Source: Cepaea hortensis
Lineage: Eukaryota > Mollusca > Gastropoda > Stylommatophora > Helicidae
Length of the DNA stretch: 64,000 nt
Assembly: GCA_963921405.1 (NCBI GenBank)
Contig: OY992896.1
Location: 73,273,891-73,337,890, forward strand
Reading direction: 5' to 3'
Shown here piece after piece: positions 34,509-46,440 of the stretch. The position numbers and the translations under genes were made by a program. Position 1 is the first letter of the stretch; every line of letters begins with the position of its first letter. The notes below the pieces were generated by a model that was not told the origin of the DNA, ran no database searches, and saw only the letters and a program-made list of their open reading frames with translations.

Positions 34509-34555
<47 letters not shown>
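34508..34555. repeat. (ATTG)n microsatellite
   Basis: About 11 tandem GATT units precede CTTTATTTTTGAAGGGTTAC. A related sequence after a GA tract at 35213 begins the duplicated block. Confidence 0.9.
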
Positions 34556-35066
34556 CTTTATTTTTGAAGGGTTACACATTGGGTACGCAGGCCCGTCTTA
34601 CATTCGGCCTTTCCAACCACTCATCTTTCGTTCATCAATAGTGCATGATGCATTTATATAGGGAAAAAACATTGTCAAATGAATGTTGTAAACATAAACA
34701 AAGCATATTACCATGTTATGAAACATATCTCCCACCCACCCACACATCCTCCACCCACCACACATCCACCACACACACATGCCGCCACCCACACACACCC
34801 CAACCAAACACACACCCCAGGCACACATATATGCCTCCCACCCACCCACCCACCCATCATCCACCCACACATCCCCCACCTACACATATCTCCCCACCCA
34901 CAAACAAATCCCCCACACATCCCCAACCCACACACACACACTCACCCACCCACACATCCTCCACCCATACACCCCCAACCACTCAGCCAAATACACACCC
35001 CCCAACCACACATCCCCCACCCACAAACAGTGAGAGAAACAGAGAGAGAAATAGAGAGAGAGAAAC

Positions 35067-35100
<34 letters not shown>

Positions 35101-35149
35101 TCACATACAGAGAGAAACAGAGAAAGAAATACACACACAGAAGGCACCG

Positions 35150-35212
<63 letters not shown>

Positions 35213-35420
35213 AACTTTATCAAATCAAATCAACTTTATTTTCAAAGGGTAACAAATTGGGCACGCAGGCCCGTCTTACATTCGGCCCTCCCAATCACTC
35301 GTCTTTCGTTCATCAAGAGCATTATACATTTACATAGGAAGAAAGATAAACATTGTGAAATGAATGTTGTAAACATAATCAAGACAAATTACCATGTTAT
35401 GAGGCCCATATCCCATCTAC
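34556..35420. repeat. Direct duplication of a ~185-bp block at 34556-34740 and 35232-35420
   Basis: Both copies run CTTTATTTT-GAAGGGT, CACGCAGGCCCGTCTTACAT, TCGTCTTTCGTTCATCAA, GAATGTTGTAAACATAA and ACCATGTTATGA, and then enter CCCACA repeats. The block plus adjacent CCCACA DNA was therefore copied as a unit, about 675 bp apart. Confidence 0.85.
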
Positions 35421-36790
35421 CCATACATCACCCCACCCACACATACACACACCCAGGGACACATACATACCCCACCAAGCAACCCATCCCCCTCCCGCAC
35501 ATCCCCCACCCTCACACACTGCCCTCACCTGTTCCCCCAACCATAACACATTCGCCACCCACAAACATCCCCCACCAACCCACACATCCCACGCCCACCC
35601 ACATACACATCCTAACCCACACATCCTCTCCCCCACCCACACCTCCAACCACCCATCCCCCAGCCACATCTCCATCGACCACATATTCCCCACCCACGCA
35701 CACACACCCCCTACCAACCCACACATCGCACATCCACTCACACATCCCCAAACCATACTCACACATTCCCACCAACTGACATCTCCCTACCTCGACACAC
35801 ACACACACATCTCCCTAACCACCTATACATCCACAATCCACTCACACACACCCCACCACCCACACGTACATAATCCACCCACCCACCCACACATGACCTA
35901 ACCCAATCCCCCACCACACATCCCCACACGCACATCACATACATCCTCTACCACGCAATATTCCCAACCCACACACCGCACACATATCCCTCACCAACAC
36001 ATCCCACACCCACATACCACCATGCATCCCCACCTACACACCACACATATATCCCCCACCCACATACCACACAATATTCCCACCCACACTCACACAGATA
36101 TCCTGACCCATCCACCCCACATACTCCCACCCACACACACATACCCCACCCACACAATATCCCCAACCAACACACCATGCGCCTCTCCCCACCCACACAT
36201 GCATTTCCCACCCATCCAACAACACACACTCACTCACGCACACATCCTCCACTACGCACCCACACACCCCCACCCACCCCCAACCAAACATCTCTCGATC
36301 ACAATACCCCTACTCACACACATCCTCCACCCACTCACGCATCCTACCCGAACACATACACATCCCTCACCCACCTACACATCCCTAAGCCACTCACACA
36401 ACCCCACCCACACATTCTCCATCCACGCACACATCTCCCACTCCACACCCCACCACCCACACATACTTCTCCCAACCGCCACACACCCCCTACTCACCCA
36501 CACATATCGCCCACCCATACACACATTCCCCGCACCCATTACACACATCCCCCACACCACACACAGTTTCCCCCACCCACACACACATCCTCACCCATAC
36601 CACCACAAACATACCTCCCATCGACACACCATGCACACATCCCCCACCAACACACCGTACACATATCCCAAACCCACACACCATACACTTCTCCCCACCC
36701 GCCATTACATCCCCACTCCACCCACACAATCCCCTACCCACACAACCCCGCCACCCACACATACTTCCCCAAACCATCCACACATCTCCA
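34728..36790. repeat. 2-kb CCCACA(CA)n low-complexity array
   Basis: An irregular C/A-rich repeat (CCCACCCACACATCC and similar) with almost no G on the plus strand, interrupted at 35030-35212 by (GA)n and at 35213-35400 by the duplicated block. Long His/Pro/Thr frames on plus and Gly/Val/Trp frames on minus are artefacts of composition. Confidence 0.95.
35030..35212. repeat. (GA)n microsatellite
   Basis: AGAGAGAG runs, pure at about 35153-35210, separate two CCCACA segments. Confidence 0.95.
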
Positions 36791-37165
36791 CCGGGATGTC
36801 CATCACCCCCTCTCGTCTCTTTCATTCTCTCTGTTTCTGTATGGTTATCTTCTCTGTTCTTCTCTTTCTCCCTTCCTCTCCATCGTTTTTCCTCTATCTA
36901 CCATCCCTCTCCTTCTTTCTTATTCTCCATGTTTCTATCTCCCTCTCCGTCGCTTTCCCTTCTTTATCCACCTGCCCCGCCTTCCTCACCCTATTCTCTC
37001 TATCCTGCTTCCCCTTTATCCACGCTTTCCAACCATCCCCTCTCTCCGTCTCTCAGCTCACCCTACAAGCCCCCTTCACTCTGCATCTCCCTCTTTCTAC
37101 CTCTCACTCTTTCCGCCTATCCTCCTCTCAGTTTATTCTTCTTTCTGAGTTTCAAGTACTGTTAT
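36791..37165. other. Pyrimidine-rich stretch
   Basis: Strong C+T bias (TCTCTTTCTCCCTTCC type). Its Ser/Leu/Pro frames show no domain. Confidence 0.6.
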
Positions 37166-37184
37166 AGTTGTTTGTTTGTTTTGT

Positions 37185-37430
37185 TTAAAGTTGCATATCC
37201 CTTACAGGACATTGCAGCCAGCACCAGCATTTTACTGCCGTTGTTGATGTCTTGGCAAGTCTTTACGTTCAATAGTTTGCCATTGCTTTCTGAAAGACTG
37301 GCTCCCATACCAGCACGTTAAAACCAGCCCGACACGGTCTGCTACCAAAGTGGTCGCCACTGTGTTTCGAACGCAGGTAAGTGGCATTACGAATCGCGTT
37401 CGCAACGTCATCGCCACGGAGTCCGGCTGT
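37185..37430 (-). mobile_element. tRNA-derived SINE family 2
   Basis: The minus-strand head is CTCCGTGGCGATGACGTTGC and the B-box is GCGTTCGAAACACAGTGG. The body contains AGCAATGGCAAACTATTGAA and the 3' end GTCCTGTAAGGGATATGCAA. All boxes are well preserved. Confidence 0.82.
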
Positions 37431-37465
37431 TACAGTGTACGGATCAACTTATGGACATTCCAATA

Positions 37466-37496
37466 CATCAATCCATCAATCAATCAATCAATCAAA
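37466..37496. repeat. (CAAT)n microsatellite
   Basis: About six tandem ATCA units; possibly a LINE 3' tail. Confidence 0.8.
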
Positions 37497-37849
37497 ATTC
37501 TAGTCAATCAATGATTAGTAATTTACAAAAGAACGAAATAAACATTAAGCATTTTACAAAGGAACGAAATAGACATTATGCAGCATATAATCTTGAAACC
37601 CACAGGACATGATTCATTCCTCAAAATTATTCATTTCTGTCCTTAAAAAAATACATTGCGGAGATAAATACCCTTTATAGAATATTTCACTATTTTGTTT
37701 AAACCTAGACAAAATAAAACAAAGCTTACCTTGGAAACCGCATCTAACAAATTCTCTCCATCTCTTCCGGCAAGAACAGGTGATAATATCGGCGCCAGAT
37801 ATTAGTCTCTTGCCGTTTAACTCTTTCACTACCAAACAAAAACTGGGCT

Positions 37850-38990
37850 GTGACCAAACAGACATTTATGGCAGAAAATTGGAACTAGGGGTGTGTTACA
37901 ATAATGCTTTTAAAATGGTTAAGGTGGTAGAAGACCTATTGTATTACATATCAAATTAAAGAGGATTGCACAAGGAACATGACAGTGTTAATAATTAATT
38001 GATAGGTTACAAATATTATGACAATAATGAGAGGTTTAATAATAACAAATGAAATTAAAGAGGTAAAAATTATTTAAAAAACTGCACATATAAGGTGTTT
38101 TCTACACTCCTATACTGCTAATCATGTTTAATTTACTGAATAATCAAACAAACACCACTTGTCTTCAAGAATATAAACAGTATTGCGCATTAAAGTAACC
38201 CAAAAAGAAGTTTTGGTGCATATTCTGAACCATGTATTTTTCACAAATAATGACAAAAAATAATGGCTGAAATCTTGAAGGTGGGGTCTGTCACAGTAAA
38301 GTTATGAAAATGGTTACAATTGTAGCAGAAATGTTGTATTATATATCAAAATAAAGGGGATTGCACAAGGAATATGTTGGTAGGAGAATGTTTGCTTTAG
38401 GTTGTAAATAAAATAAAAATAATAATATAATTTGTAAAATAATTGGACAAAAGTAGGTAAAAATAATGTAAACATTGCATTTAGAATGTGTTTTCTACAC
38501 TCCTATACTGCTAATCATGTTTAATTTACTGAATAATCAAACAAACACCACTTGTCTTCAAGAATATAAACAGTATTGCTCATTTAAATCACCCAAAAGG
38601 AAGTTTTGGTGCATATTCTGAACCATGTCTTTTTCACACAAATGAAAAAAACTAATGGCCGAAATCTGGAAATTGGTGTATGTCGCAATAATGTTATGAA
38701 AATGGTTAACATTGTAGCAGAAATGTTGTATTATATATCAAAATAAAGGAGATAGCACAAGGAATATGTTGGTAGGAGAATTTTTGCTGTATGTTGTAAA
38801 TAAAATACAAATAATAATATAACTTCTAAAATAATTTGTTAAAAAGAGGTAAAAATAATGTAAACATTGTACTTACCGAGGGGGCGTTGTTATCCAATAT
38901 CCTGATCACTGCTAATCCAATTGAATTTACTGAACAAACAACACTATTCTAAACTATAAACACCATTGCTTCCAATCAACCATCCGAAAA
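37850..38990. repeat. Three tandem ~393-bp repeats inside the piggyBac left end
   Basis: TTTTCTACACTCCTATACTG begins at 38098 and again at 38491, a 393-bp period. AATCATGTTTAATTTACTGA, AAGAAGTTTTGGTGCATATT and AAGGAATATGTTGGTAGGAG recur in step. A more diverged third unit follows from about 38884, and a diverged part-unit precedes from about 37850. They lie between the 3' end of the transposase and the terminal repeat. Confidence 0.85.
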
Positions 38991-39079
38991 GAAGTTTCGC
39001 CGCAGATTCTGAATCATGTATTTTTTTTTTTGTCAGACAAAAATTAGGACAACACTTGGCAGATTTACATTTAATTGTC

Positions 39080-40040
39080 ATGTCTGTTTGTTTTTATTTA
39101 CTATATGTGGCAGTCTATTTGTGATAGGCTGCAACGCAAACTTTGGCGCACAAGTCTGGTCTATTAGTGCAGCCGGAGCAAACAAAATATGATATGTGTC
39201 GTTTAGTTCGAGTGCTGCAAAAACACAGTCTCTATTGACACCGACAAATTCTATTAAATGCTTGGCTCATGTAAATCTTTCGGCATAATTTCCTGCAACA
39301 GACTGAAATTCTTCGGCAGGCAGAGTGTCAAACTTTCAGGAATACTCTGAGCTACTTCGCGATGTGCACTTTCCTTTACTTGAAATCCTTCTATAACAAT
39401 TTTTTTTCCTCCTTTCTCTGTTTGCCATATGGAATGTAGGATGTGAGCATTGATCTGTGCAATTTCAAAGATCTAGTAGTAGATATTCTTCCACCACGTA
39501 ATGGTTTTCCTATCATGGATATTATAATATCCAACCATTTGGTCCATTCTGTCGCAGCCATTCATCGCCGTGTTATTTTCATGGAGACCATCTTCAGCTT
39601 GCTTTGCGGTTTTCGCAATCCGCTCTCAACAGTTCTAACTACAGACTTGGTAGAGACAACAATGCATGGTTTTTTTAGCTTTGTTTAGCCCTTCCACCAA
39701 ATAATCATATCATCAATGGACACATTTTCAAATGGGTAAAATGCTTCCTGGATATTCTTCAGAGTCAACAAGAGGATAAATTTTTTTTTTTTGGGGGTAC
39801 CCTCAGGTTGACATACATGAAACATGGTGTGATAAATATATTATAATTTTCTAATTGATTACTGGGAAACGTAGTGGCAGTGCCACATACCAAGGAGTAT
39901 ATAAATGTGCACTTGTACACCGGTAGTCTTTGATACATGATCTTGGATCAAGTCCCATAGCAATAATGACAGACGTAAACTTCAGCCATTCGTGCTTCAT
40001 TGTCAAACACTCAGCTGTTGACGAACATTCACTGGTTTTT
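39080..40040 (-). pseudogene. piggyBac transposase remnant
   Basis: From high to low coordinates the minus strand shows: near 39910-40010 VIIAMGLDPRSCIKDYRC; near 39680-39740 EAFYPFENVSIDDMIIWWKG, matching the conserved SIDE-M segment with its catalytic Asp; near 39480-39570 GCDRMDQMVGYYNIHDRKT then WWKNIYY, the D-DQM-YY-RK-WWK block; and near 39110-39190 RHISYFVCSGCTNRPDLC then AKVCVAAYHK, the C-terminal Cys-rich finger. Frames change several times and at least one stop follows NIYY, so no functional enzyme is possible. In the family this enzyme excises and integrates DNA at TTAA. Confidence 0.8.
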
Positions 40041-40621
40041 CTTTATCACCACGTGCTAAAACTTTAGACACAACTAAAACTACTTTCTAAATATTCACAT
40101 TCACATATTATTATAAACAATAATCTAGCTTGATCTCTAGTCATACTACGTGGACGCAAACTGGTGGGCGTTTCCATTGTGAAAAACCAAAACAAACAAA
40201 TTAACACTACCTTAAAACTAAAAATTCACAAGAATCCAAAATTAGAAAACGATTGACCGCTCAAAGATGGCGTAGAGATCTTTCGGCTGTACTACTTATT
40301 AGTTTACGGTAACTTAAAATTCCGAAACGGAGCAGAAATATGTGAAATAAACCACTGATCATTTTGTGGGACGAAAAGGGCGGACTGCCATTACAGCAAA
40401 TCCATTCTGTCCACAGATGGGCGCACGGTAGCGAAAGAGTTAAGTTTAAGAGTTGTCATTATCCCCATATGGACAACAATCGCCTTCAAATTAATAAGCT
40501 TGTGAGGGTAAAACCGTGGGCAGCTGCTTTTGCGGCTGACTCAGTCACAGGACTATCAATCTAAGCCGGTGATGGACCGTAATATAACTTCTTTTTGAGG
40601 TTGAACGGGGTAGGGATAATG

Positions 40622-40634
40622 GAATGGTAGATTC
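40622..40634. repeat. Target-site duplication (13 bp)
   Basis: GAATGGTAGATTC at 40622-40634 recurs exactly at 40771-40783, on either side of HP copy c. Confidence 0.92.
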
Positions 40635-40770
40635 CCGGGAAGGTTAACCCGGTCAACAAATACCCGCAGAAGTCGGATGTGTCGGCCTAACGGCGCAAGA
40701 ACGCAGCTCTGCTGTAAACAGACACAACGCAATCACGTCCGAAAAAAAACTCCGGATGAACGAAGAAGTA
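40635..40770 (+). mobile_element. Hairpin-ended element (HP), copy c
   Basis: A 136-bp copy between perfect 13-bp duplications. It runs CCGGGAAGGTTAACCCGG, CGCAGAAGTCGGATGTGTCG, GCCTAACGGCGCAAGAACGC, AGCTCTGCTGTAAACAG, then the 3' hairpin GTCCGAAAAAAAACTCCGGA and the GAACGAAGAAG tail. The 5' hairpin is CCGGG/CCCGG. CGGATGTG near the middle can also pair with CACRTCCG close to the 3' end. Confidence 0.9.
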
Positions 40771-40783
40771 GAATGGTAGATTC

Positions 40784-41880
40784 GAAGAGTCACGCATTAG
40801 CAATATATTTTCTCTGGAGTGAGCTTCTTCTTTCGCCGTTTCATTCTCCCATTGGGTCAAAACCCCTCAACAAACTCACTCCCAGCTGGTCGGCCCTTCC
40901 AAGCAGCTCCGTCTATATTAATTACATTTCTGTCTCAGCTTATCTTCTTCGTGTGTTTTTGGATTCTCCTGCATTTATTTTGTCATGCGGATTTAAGGCA
41001 AAATCATCTCTAGTTATACTTATACTATCTGAGATTTTCTCAATGTATGTCCAGTCCCAGAGTCAGCAACTTTTCCGCACCTCTTAAATTTCTGGAATGT
41101 GTATAAGTTCTCTCCTTGAGCTCTACATTGGCGTGTTGCATAATGTTTATTTCGTTCTTTCCATAAGTGAAAGAGCAAGATACTCCCCAGAAGAACATGG
41201 ATTGTCGACATCAAAGGCACTGTATAATCAAACAGAATGGCATTATCCAGTGCCACCCATTGGGCGTTTTATGTCAACTATTTCTCTACACGACGCCTGA
41301 CGGCAAAAGTGAAGGAAGATGATGATGATGATGATACGTTTCAATTTAATTAAGTGTTTTCTAATTTACCCGAAATGCTCCAGATAATATTGGGGAAAAC
41401 CGTTAAGTCTGATCAATAAATTCAAGCTGTTCGATCGTTTGTAGAAACGGAATTTCTACAGGAATTGCTGAAACGTTTACATACATCCCTTGTATACCCA
41501 AACGTTTGGGTACTTGTTTTACAAGAACTAATTGTTTCTCAAAATAATATATGTCTTACTGATTTCTTGGGTAGCGGAATAGGATACCTAGCCCTTTAGG
41601 ATAAGGGTGAAAAACAGGAGGTGTCGTTTAGGTTATACAGCTGAAATCTTACGTAAAGGGTAGGTAGTAAGAACACAATTCTGACAAAATTGCTATAGAT
41701 GGTAATAAATGGGATCTGTTTAGAGAAAGCAAATCGTTCATAAATACATGTTTATGACTAACGCAATAATCAGCGACTGGCAAGAGAATGTCAACCAGAG
41801 AGACGAATGGAGATGGCTTGTATCTACAACAAAGAACCTCAATGGCTCGGAATGCTGAAGAAGATAAACATGGTGTTATC
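40784..41880. other. Spacer, no gene seen
   Basis: Short frames only. A (GAT)n patch lies near 41318-41336. Confidence 0.4.
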
Positions 41881-41897
41881 CCACCAAAAGAGAAACG

Positions 41898-42040
41898 ATG
41901 ACGACGAAGAAGAGGAGGAGGTGGTGGTGGCGGAGGAGGAGGTGCGAGAAGGAGGAGAGGAAGAAGAAGAAGAAGAAGAGGAGGAGGTGGTGGTGGCGGA
42001 GGAGGAGGTGCGAGAAGGGGGAGAAGAAGAAGAAGAATCG
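41898..42040. repeat. Purine-rich (GAA/GGA/GGT) repeat with a ~66-bp tandem duplication
   Basis: GAGGAGGAGGTGGTGGTGGC followed by GGAGGAGGAGGTGCGAGAAG occurs twice, near 41916-41952 and 41982-42018. The Glu-rich plus frame and the Pro/Leu- and Ser-rich minus frames are compositional. Confidence 0.85.
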
Positions 42041-43140
42041 GTACACGATTGGTGATTGATATTGTCAAAATGGCTGCGTATGTCTATGTACAGCGTATAA
42101 TATATATCCCAATTCCAGGAGCAGGATACTGAAAACAAAAATAAATAAATAAATTTAGACTTTCTATATTGTCTACTTTTTCGTGATTACCGAACAACTT
42201 CAATTAAGTTATGTATGTATTCAGCTGCTCCTGTAATACATTTTGATTTCGTCAAAAATATTTATATAATTATGAAATACCGGGAAACACCGCCACTATT
42301 AAAAATAGATCACCTTGACCGAACCAATAGGCATTCCCGGGGATTTTCTAAGCACGCGAGTAAAGCGTGCAACCTGCGGGTCACAGGCATAACCAATGAA
42401 AACCAAGGTCACCGACCTCTTTGATTCTGATTGGCTGAGGTGCATAGACTCCCATGTGGACAAAACTTGTTCACAACATGAAGAGTTTGACTTTGATGGC
42501 GGACGGACTCAGTCTTTATGGAATCGAGTAAAAATGTCATTCATTTAATTGCCGGAGGGTAATTCTGATTGAATTATTCGTTTTTGAGTTTATTTTCCTC
42601 CGATAATGTTTCCAGAATTCTCTTATACAGAAATTGTTTTTCGTGTTTGGTGAAATTAGCTTAGACATTGTGGTATAAACTCGTGTAATTTCGCAAACAA
42701 CCACGAAATTGCCCTATTTAATGATGTGATACGCTTGTTTAATGAAATGTAATCGCCTGACAATACGTTAATTGTCTGGTTATTGTGTAATCAACACATC
42801 TGACAGCGAGTATTACAAGGCACGCCTTAAAAATTAAAAAGACGTAGATTGTATGAGTAAATATTTGATTAATGTTGCTGTGTTCAGTACAGCACGCATA
42901 ACAAACACACCACTCACATTTTTTTATAAGCGACTGACGTAGTAGTTTTTTTTTTAAGGAAGGGATCTCAGATATTAAAATGGCATTTTCTGGCGATGAC
43001 AGAGCCGTTTGCATTTAAAGTGTAATAAATTGCTAGATTTAATATCGCATGCGGGGAATAATACAGCAGATATCACAGTATTTTTAAAATATACGGCAAA
43101 ATTCAAAATGATCTGTCAACCTTGGTAAATATTGCATCAG
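42041..43140. other. AT-rich spacer, no gene seen
   Basis: No supported feature was found. Confidence 0.4.
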
Positions 43141-43149
43141 GGGGAAATG

Positions 43150-43355
43150 CTGAGGTGAACTCTATTTAACATTGCAGAAATAGATTCAGTGGTGTTTGTT
43201 AGCAATGCCAGACAAGTGTGGCTGAATAGTGCTGATTGAATTTCACCCTACATGACAGCTATAAGGTGAATGACTGGAAATGACACACATAAAATAGAAC
43301 AATAAATCTTAAGTGCACAAGGGGGAACTTGTTAGTCAATACCAACCTGGCACAG
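43150..43355. repeat. Dispersed repeat Q, copy 1
   Basis: It shares TGGCTGAATAGTGCTGATTG, CAGCTATAAGGTGAATGACT, GTGCACAAGGGGGAACTTGT and CAATACCAACCTGGCAC with the copy at 47866-48062. Its nature is unknown; the length and dispersion suggest a SINE. Confidence 0.75.
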
Positions 43356-44690
43356 TTGGTGTTTGTGCAGAATAGGAGTAAAATGGTATGACAGAATCAC
43401 TAGGCTTAGGGAGAGAACTAGACCGATTTCAGCGGAACAGAGAGGTGAGGGAATTGATTCTGGCACTGACATGGCACACACAGTGAAAAAAAACAGCTGA
43501 TAATAGGATAAATAGAATGTCTTTTCTGTGGAAATCACAGAGCAGATGAAACAGATGGAGACCTAAAGCACATGTAGAAGAGAAGAGAATTAAGAGACAG
43601 ATGTGACTGATATGGGGAGGACATGGAAGAAGCAGGAGATAGAGTGAGGGCAGCTTGATGGCTTGGCGCAGGGTAGAAAAATCTTACATGATTCACGAGC
43701 CAGCACCTATTCATCAGGAGCCAGCATATATATATATACACACACATACATACACACGCATACACATATATATATACGCACATTAAACACGGCTAAGAAA
43801 ACTATGAATCAAACTCAGATAAAGCTACATATTTTGAAATGAACCCTTTTATTTCCTATACTGGAAACCCAATCAAAGATATGAGAACACTTAAGTTATT
43901 CACATGTCTCTATAGCTTTGAAGTACCCATCCCTTGTTGCCTCTGCCAATGGCACAATAGAAATACATGCCGCCTTCACATCTCTGATAAAATGAATATA
44001 TAGTATCAGCCCCTCATCATGAGATTTATCTGTCAAGTAAGATACTGGCATGGGCTATCCTTTATTTCACATGTCAGGCCTTCATGAAATTATGAGGCAG
44101 TGTATGAAATAAATTCTACCTTTTTTCATTAGCACAATTCTCTGAATCAGTCACACTTAGCTTGGTTAACAATGAACCAAACCATTACAATCAGTGAGAG
44201 GCCTATACTTTTTGGCTATACAGTACAACGCCATGAAATGCCAGCTGCGCCTCAATGCATCAGACATAAGAATTTGTGATACAAATTCTGCAGAGGAGCA
44301 AGCCCGACTGGAGGCTTCTGATTGTCAGAAGAGGTCCCCCTTACCGGAATGTTTCAGTCTGTTATCTTCCTGACACTCTCTGGAGGCAGATCCCCGCAGG
44401 TCACAATTCCGGGTGTCTTTTAAAATTGAAGTCTTCCAGCGGATTCACAAACAACCATGTGTCAGGAGCAAATAATCACTTCCCCTCACTTTAGATTTGG
44501 GTGGCTATACATATCACCAACTATTTATGTGGGCAAGACATTGAGAATAAACCATACATGGATCTCATGTACTGAAGATAAGAACAAACATAGAACTAGT
44601 GCATATGCTGTAGTGTCTGCTCAGACTGACTGGCTGGGACCTTGCTGTCTTGATAGGTGATAGTTTGTTATATTGTGCTTCAAAAAAAGG
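43356..44690. other. Spacer with a short (TA)n/(CA)n tract
   Basis: Alternating TATATATA/CACACA lies near 43727-43778. No gene was recognised. Confidence 0.45.
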
Positions 44691-44696
44691 CATAAT

Positions 44697-44975
44697 AACT
44701 ACAACCCATAACTGTAGCGAATGTGTCTGATGACACCGATTCGTGCTGTAAATGTTAGCCCACATTGGATGCATGTGAACACATCATTTTCACCATCACA
44801 CACTATTTGACGTCTCACACGCTCAGCGTGTGACCTATCTGCAATCATGTTTTCCTTTGTCTTTAGTCCATTTCTGATCTTTGCCCTCCATGCAACATGA
44901 CCAGCGGCAACTTGCTCCCAAGGTGCAATATCAGTGCCTGCATCAATTATAGAATCACCAAAGTGGATGAGGCTG
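44697..44975 (-). pseudogene. LINE ORF2 C-terminal end with CCHH zinc finger
   Basis: The minus-strand reading runs from DSIIDAGTDIAPWEQVAAG through HVAWRAKIRNGLKTKENMIA and DRSHAERVRRQIVCDG to FTCIQCGLTFTARIGVIRHI and a stop shortly after. The W-R-I-G...E-R order followed by C-x2-C-x10-H at the very end is the usual C-terminus of one group of RT-encoding LINEs, a nucleic-acid binding finger. No RT core is present, so it is a 5'-truncated copy. The open frame of about 90 codons is relatively intact. Confidence 0.65.
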
Positions 44976-44999
44976 ATAAGGAAAACTAGAAGAATATCA

Positions 45000-45306
45000 G
45001 TGAATTAAGAGATGAAGCTGACACTGAATAAGACACATTGAGAAAACTTGATAATACTTCAGACACTGGATTAGACACGTTGAGAAAACTTGATAATACT
45101 TCAGACACTGGAACAGACACGTTGAGAAAACTTGATAATACTTCAGACACTGGATCAGACACGTTGAGAAAACTTGATAATACTTCAGACACTGGATCAG
45201 ACACGTTGAGAAAACTTGATAATACTTCAGACACTGGATCAGACACGTTGAGAAAACTTGATAATACTTCAGACACTGGATCAGACACGTTGAGAAAACT
45301 TGATAA
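45000..45306. repeat. 42-bp minisatellite, about 7 units
   Basis: TTGAGAAAACTTGATAATAC followed by TTCAGACACTGGATCAGACA and CG repeats with 42-bp period at 45050-45305. A more diverged unit precedes it. The period is a multiple of three, and both strands stay open in one frame (RKLDNTSDTGSDTL on plus). No start context or flanking exon was found. Confidence 0.93.
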
Positions 45307-45392
45307 CAGTATAATTAGAAAGTACTTTGTTTATAACCAACAGGGCTAATAACATAGAGGGAGGCTGAAAAGGACATGGGTATTAGAGAGAG

Positions 45393-45603
45393 TTAGTTGT
45401 AAATCCTTTACGGATGTAGCAGTCAACTCCAGCATTTTGTGGCTGTTGGTAATTCCTGGGCAAGTTTACCCTCAGTAGTTTGCCACTGTTTTCTGAACGA
45501 CCGGCACTCATACCATTTCATAAAAATACCAACCAACGCAGCTGTGTTTCGAACATGGTATGCAGGATTATGAACTACGTCCATAACCCCTTCGCCACGG
45601 ATC
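45393..45603 (-). mobile_element. tRNA-derived SINE family 2
   Basis: The minus-strand head is ATCCGTGGCGAAGGGGTTAT, then GGACGTAGTTCATAATCC, with B-box CATGTTCGAAACACAGC. The remaining body matches the other family-2 copies. Confidence 0.83.
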
Positions 45604-46200
45604 ATGGAGGGAGTTTCAGGAGATAGCAGACGATAGGATGGCTGGTGTGAGTTGGTCGAGGGCCTATGTTCCAGAGGGGAATAAAGAACACAAGTCAAAG
45701 AGGAAATATACAAATTATGGTGTGAAAATTGAACCGATTGTCAGGTTGAAAAAAACTTGAGGCAGAGTAAATAGTTTACTAGAAAACTATTAGGTCTGTA
45801 TGTAAATTTGTGTCACCCTGACATGGGATTATTCTTTTGCTTGCCATTCCCCCATTGGAGCTTAAAAAAGTTGTTTGCTTGCTTGTGTTAGCTGGCTATG
45901 AACTCCAGCGCAAGGTCCTGTATGTCGGATGAAGACATCCTGTTGTCCAACATCAGTGTGATGTTATACCAGACTGAGGTTTGCGTATCCGTTGTCCCAT
46001 GTCTGGCTTATTGGTGTGCAGACTGGTGGTTCCTCGCTGTGCAGGCAGATACTCTTTGACTTCGGAAGAATCAGCGATCCTACTACGTTAGCCAGGACCC
46101 CGAAGGGACCTGTTGCCCAGGATGCATGACTAGGACGTGTTAGCAGGTCTTGGCCAGTATAGAACCTGGCCCTGGTGCCTTGGAAACACTTCAGCGTCCC
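45604..46200. other. Spacer, no gene seen
   Basis: No domain was recognised in the short frames. Confidence 0.4.
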
Positions 46201-46204
46201 AAAA

Positions 46205-46440
46205 AGTCGCTTAAATGTCGACAGGATCGACTTCATTGCACTGGGTTTTTATCCCAAATGGCTCAGTCTCTTTCTGCAGCGCGGAAAGCGTCGCACAAAG
46301 CACAAACTCTGTAGCTCGAGTGACAACCCCCAGGAGTCTACGAAAAAAATGCACTGGTAAACCGAAGGACGCAACCCGGAATCGAACCCACAACCTTCGG
46401 AGCTCGAGTCAGACAGCTTGACCACTTCACCATGGAGACT
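46205..46440 (-). mobile_element. tRNA-derived SINE family 3
   Basis: The minus-strand head reads TCTCCATGGTGAAGTGGTCA, then AGCTGTCTGACTCGAGCTCC, then GTGGGTTCGATTCCGGG (B-box). The body has GTGCATTTTTTTCGTAGACT and CACTCGAGCTACAGAGTTTG. Confidence 0.83.

Larger units (their letters stand above)
37821..40439 (-). mobile_element. piggyBac-type DNA transposon, complete outline, dead
   Basis: The element is flanked by TTAA at 37817-37820 and 40440-40443, the signature piggyBac target. The inner ends match as inverted repeats: CTCTTTCACTACCAAAC on the left and, reading inward from the right, CTCTTTCGCTACCGTGCGC. It carries a decayed minus-strand transposase (39080-40040) and, toward the left end, tandem copies of a 393-bp sequence. 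The total of 2.6 kb is normal for the superfamily. Confidence 0.82.

Noticed and set aside
34645..37167. His/Pro/Thr-rich frames of up to 381 codons on plus, and Gly/Val/Trp-rich frames on minus
   Set aside because: They are products of the CCCACA low-complexity DNA; overlapping frames in all phases are open at once.
41649..42138. Glu-rich, Pro-rich and Ser-rich frames
   Set aside because: Compositional by-products of the GAA/GGA/GGT repeat.
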